From contig SKUL01000368.1 of assembly GCA_007129985.1 (NCBI GenBank), positions 1-7,861 on the forward strand: a stretch of DNA of 7,861 nt, in the 5' to 3' direction. Position numbers and translations under genes: made by a program. Under the pieces are notes generated by a model that saw only the letters and a list, made by a program, of their open reading frames with translations, had not been told where the DNA came from and did not search any database. Source of the stretch: Flavobacteriales bacterium (GTDB lineage: Bacteria; Bacteroidota; Bacteroidia; Flavobacteriales_D; SKUL01). Positions 6,881-7,861 of this stretch are shown here, one piece after another (the stretch's first letter is position 1; each line of letters opens with the position of its first letter).

Positions 6881-7861
6881 TTAAAGGCTCCAGTAATCCC
6901 AGCGACTAAGCTTATCCCGGTAGATTCCTTTCAAATCAACCAAAATTCCGCTTCCGTTCAGCAGCTTGTCGAAATCGTTTTCACTGAGATTGCTGTACTC
7001 GTTGTGATTTACGGCCACCACCACTGCATCGTAAGGGCCATCGGCCTTTTCGGCGAGATGAAAACCATATTCCTCAAACAATTCGTGTGAATCGGCATGC
7101 GGGTCTACCACATCTACCTTCACGCTGAACGACTCAAACTCGCGCACCACATCCACAACTTTTGAGTTTCGGATATCCGAAACATTCTCCTTAAAGGTGG
7201 CGCCCATAATGAGCACGTGGCATTGACCAATGTTTTTGCCTTTGGCAATAATTTTCTTCACGGTTTGCTTGGCGACATAAGCCCCCATGCTATCGTTTAC
7301 AAAACGCCCTGAGTTGATAATCTGCGCGTGGTAACCCAGTTGCTTTGCCTTGTGCGTAAGGTAGTACGGATCCACACCGATGCAATGGCCTCCCACCAAA
7401 CCGGGCTTGAAGTTGAGAAAATTCCACTTGGTACCGGCAGCTTCAAGCACTTCATAGGTATTGATTCCGATGCGGTTAAAGATGATGGAAAGCTCGTTGA
7501 TAAGCGCAATGTTCACATCGCGCTGGGTATTTTCAATGATTTTGGCGGCTTCAGCAACTTTAATGGACGAAGCGCGGTGCACACCGGCATCTACCACCAA
7601 CTCATATACTTTGGCGATCTGCTCCGCTGATTCTTCACAGCAACCTGCAGAAACCTTCACGATGGAACGCAAGGTATGCTCTTTGTCTCCGGGATTAATA
7701 CGCTCCGGACTGTAGCCAACCTTAAAATCTGTTTTGAACTTCAAGCCTGATTCGCGCTCCAACACCGGTACGCAATCGTCTTCGGTACAACCGGGATACA
7801 CGGTAGATTCATACACCACGTAGTCGCCGGGCTTCAGCACCTTGCCCACCGTTTCGGAGGC
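6881..7861 (-). CDS. Nucleotide-sugar dehydrogenase, VipA/TviB/WbpA type (UDP-N-acetylhexosamine 6-dehydrogenase), 5' partial
   Basis: The minus-strand frame runs from the right edge to a TAA at 6883-6881 and gives 326 residues; the family is usually about 420-430 long, so roughly 100 N-terminal residues, including most of the NAD-binding Rossmann fold, lie outside the window. The GTG at 7849 is internal because the family sequence continues upstream of it (ASETVGKVLKPGD). Counting from the window edge, visible motifs are YESTVYPG (17-24), SPERINPG, the catalytic lysine in AAKIIEN (K107, with N111), and the active-site cysteine in GLVGGHCIGVDPYYL (C160). The C-terminal UDP-binding domain is intact to the end (about 220-326). 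Members oxidise the C6 hydroxyl of UDP-GlcNAc or UDP-GalNAc to the uronic acid with two NAD+, supplying precursors for capsule, O-antigen or exopolysaccharide. The GGHCIGVDPYYL context favours this N-acetyl group over plain UDP-glucose dehydrogenases, but the exact substrate cannot be set from sequence alone. It converges on the lipoprotein gene and probably belongs to a polysaccharide locus to the right. Confidence 0.93.
   Translation of the reverse strand, partial: ASETVGKVLKPGDYVVYESTVYPGCTEDDCVPVLERESGLKFKTDFKVGYSPERINPGDKEHTLRSIVKVSAGCCEESAEQIAKVYELVVDAGVHRASSIKVAEAAKIIENTQRDVNIALINELSIIFNRIGINTYEVLEAAGTKWNFLNFKPGLVGGHCIGVDPYYLTHKAKQLGYHAQIINSGRFVNDSMGAYVAKQTVKKIIAKGKNIGQCHVLIMGATFKENVSDIRNSKVVDVVREFESFSVKVDVVDPHADSHELFEEYGFHLAEKADGPYDAVVVAVNHNEYSNLSENDFDKLLNGSGILVDLKGIYRDKLSRWDYWSL

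Noticed and set aside
6842..7090. 82-codon plus-strand open frame at the end of the dehydrogenase gene
   Set aside because: It mostly overlaps the conserved C-terminal domain of the minus-strand dehydrogenase and shows no protein features of its own.

Overview
The window looks like chromosomal DNA from a gliding or surface-secreting member of the phylum Bacteroidota, probably a Flavobacteriia-like lineage of moderate GC content. Four things support this: a type IX secretion system (T9SS) type B C-terminal sorting domain, a PorP/SprF-family outer-membrane protein, two lipoproteins of Bacteroidota style (one with an apparent surface-export signal after its lipid cysteine), and a match to the Bacteroidota promoter (TTG, 17 bases, TAnnTTTG). 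I cannot name the genus.

Layout: positions 1-5694 hold three closely spaced plus-strand genes. (1) The 3' end of a large secreted adhesin-like protein, with two 89-residue repeats, two PKD domains and a CHU_C/type B sorting domain. (2) Twelve bases later, a PorP/SprF-like protein, the kind of partner that type B cargo uses. (3) A very large predicted lipoprotein with fourteen calcium-loop (FG-GAP/VCBS) motifs, arranged as seven, then an ASPIC/UnbV domain, then seven. The short gaps suggest one operon. At 5681-5708 a Bacteroidota-type promoter overlaps the end of gene 3 and should drive gene 4 (5734-6717), a lipoprotein of unassigned function with a CKKDE start that resembles the surface lipoprotein export signal.

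Positions 6718-6880 are a non-coding gap between convergent genes, containing a perfect 10-base inverted repeat. On the minus strand, 6881 to the right edge encodes the C-terminal three quarters of a VipA/TviB/WbpA-type nucleotide-sugar dehydrogenase, probably the end of a surface-polysaccharide locus outside the window.

Overall this is a cell-surface region: a T9SS cargo with its partner protein, two probable surface or outer-membrane lipoproteins, and the edge of a polysaccharide pathway. The most interesting points are the internally duplicated VCBS-ASPIC-VCBS lipoprotein placed behind a T9SS cargo/PorP pair and the unassigned lipoprotein with a likely surface-export signal. I saw no clear evidence for a wholly new system, and no RNA genes, CRISPR arrays or insertion sequences.
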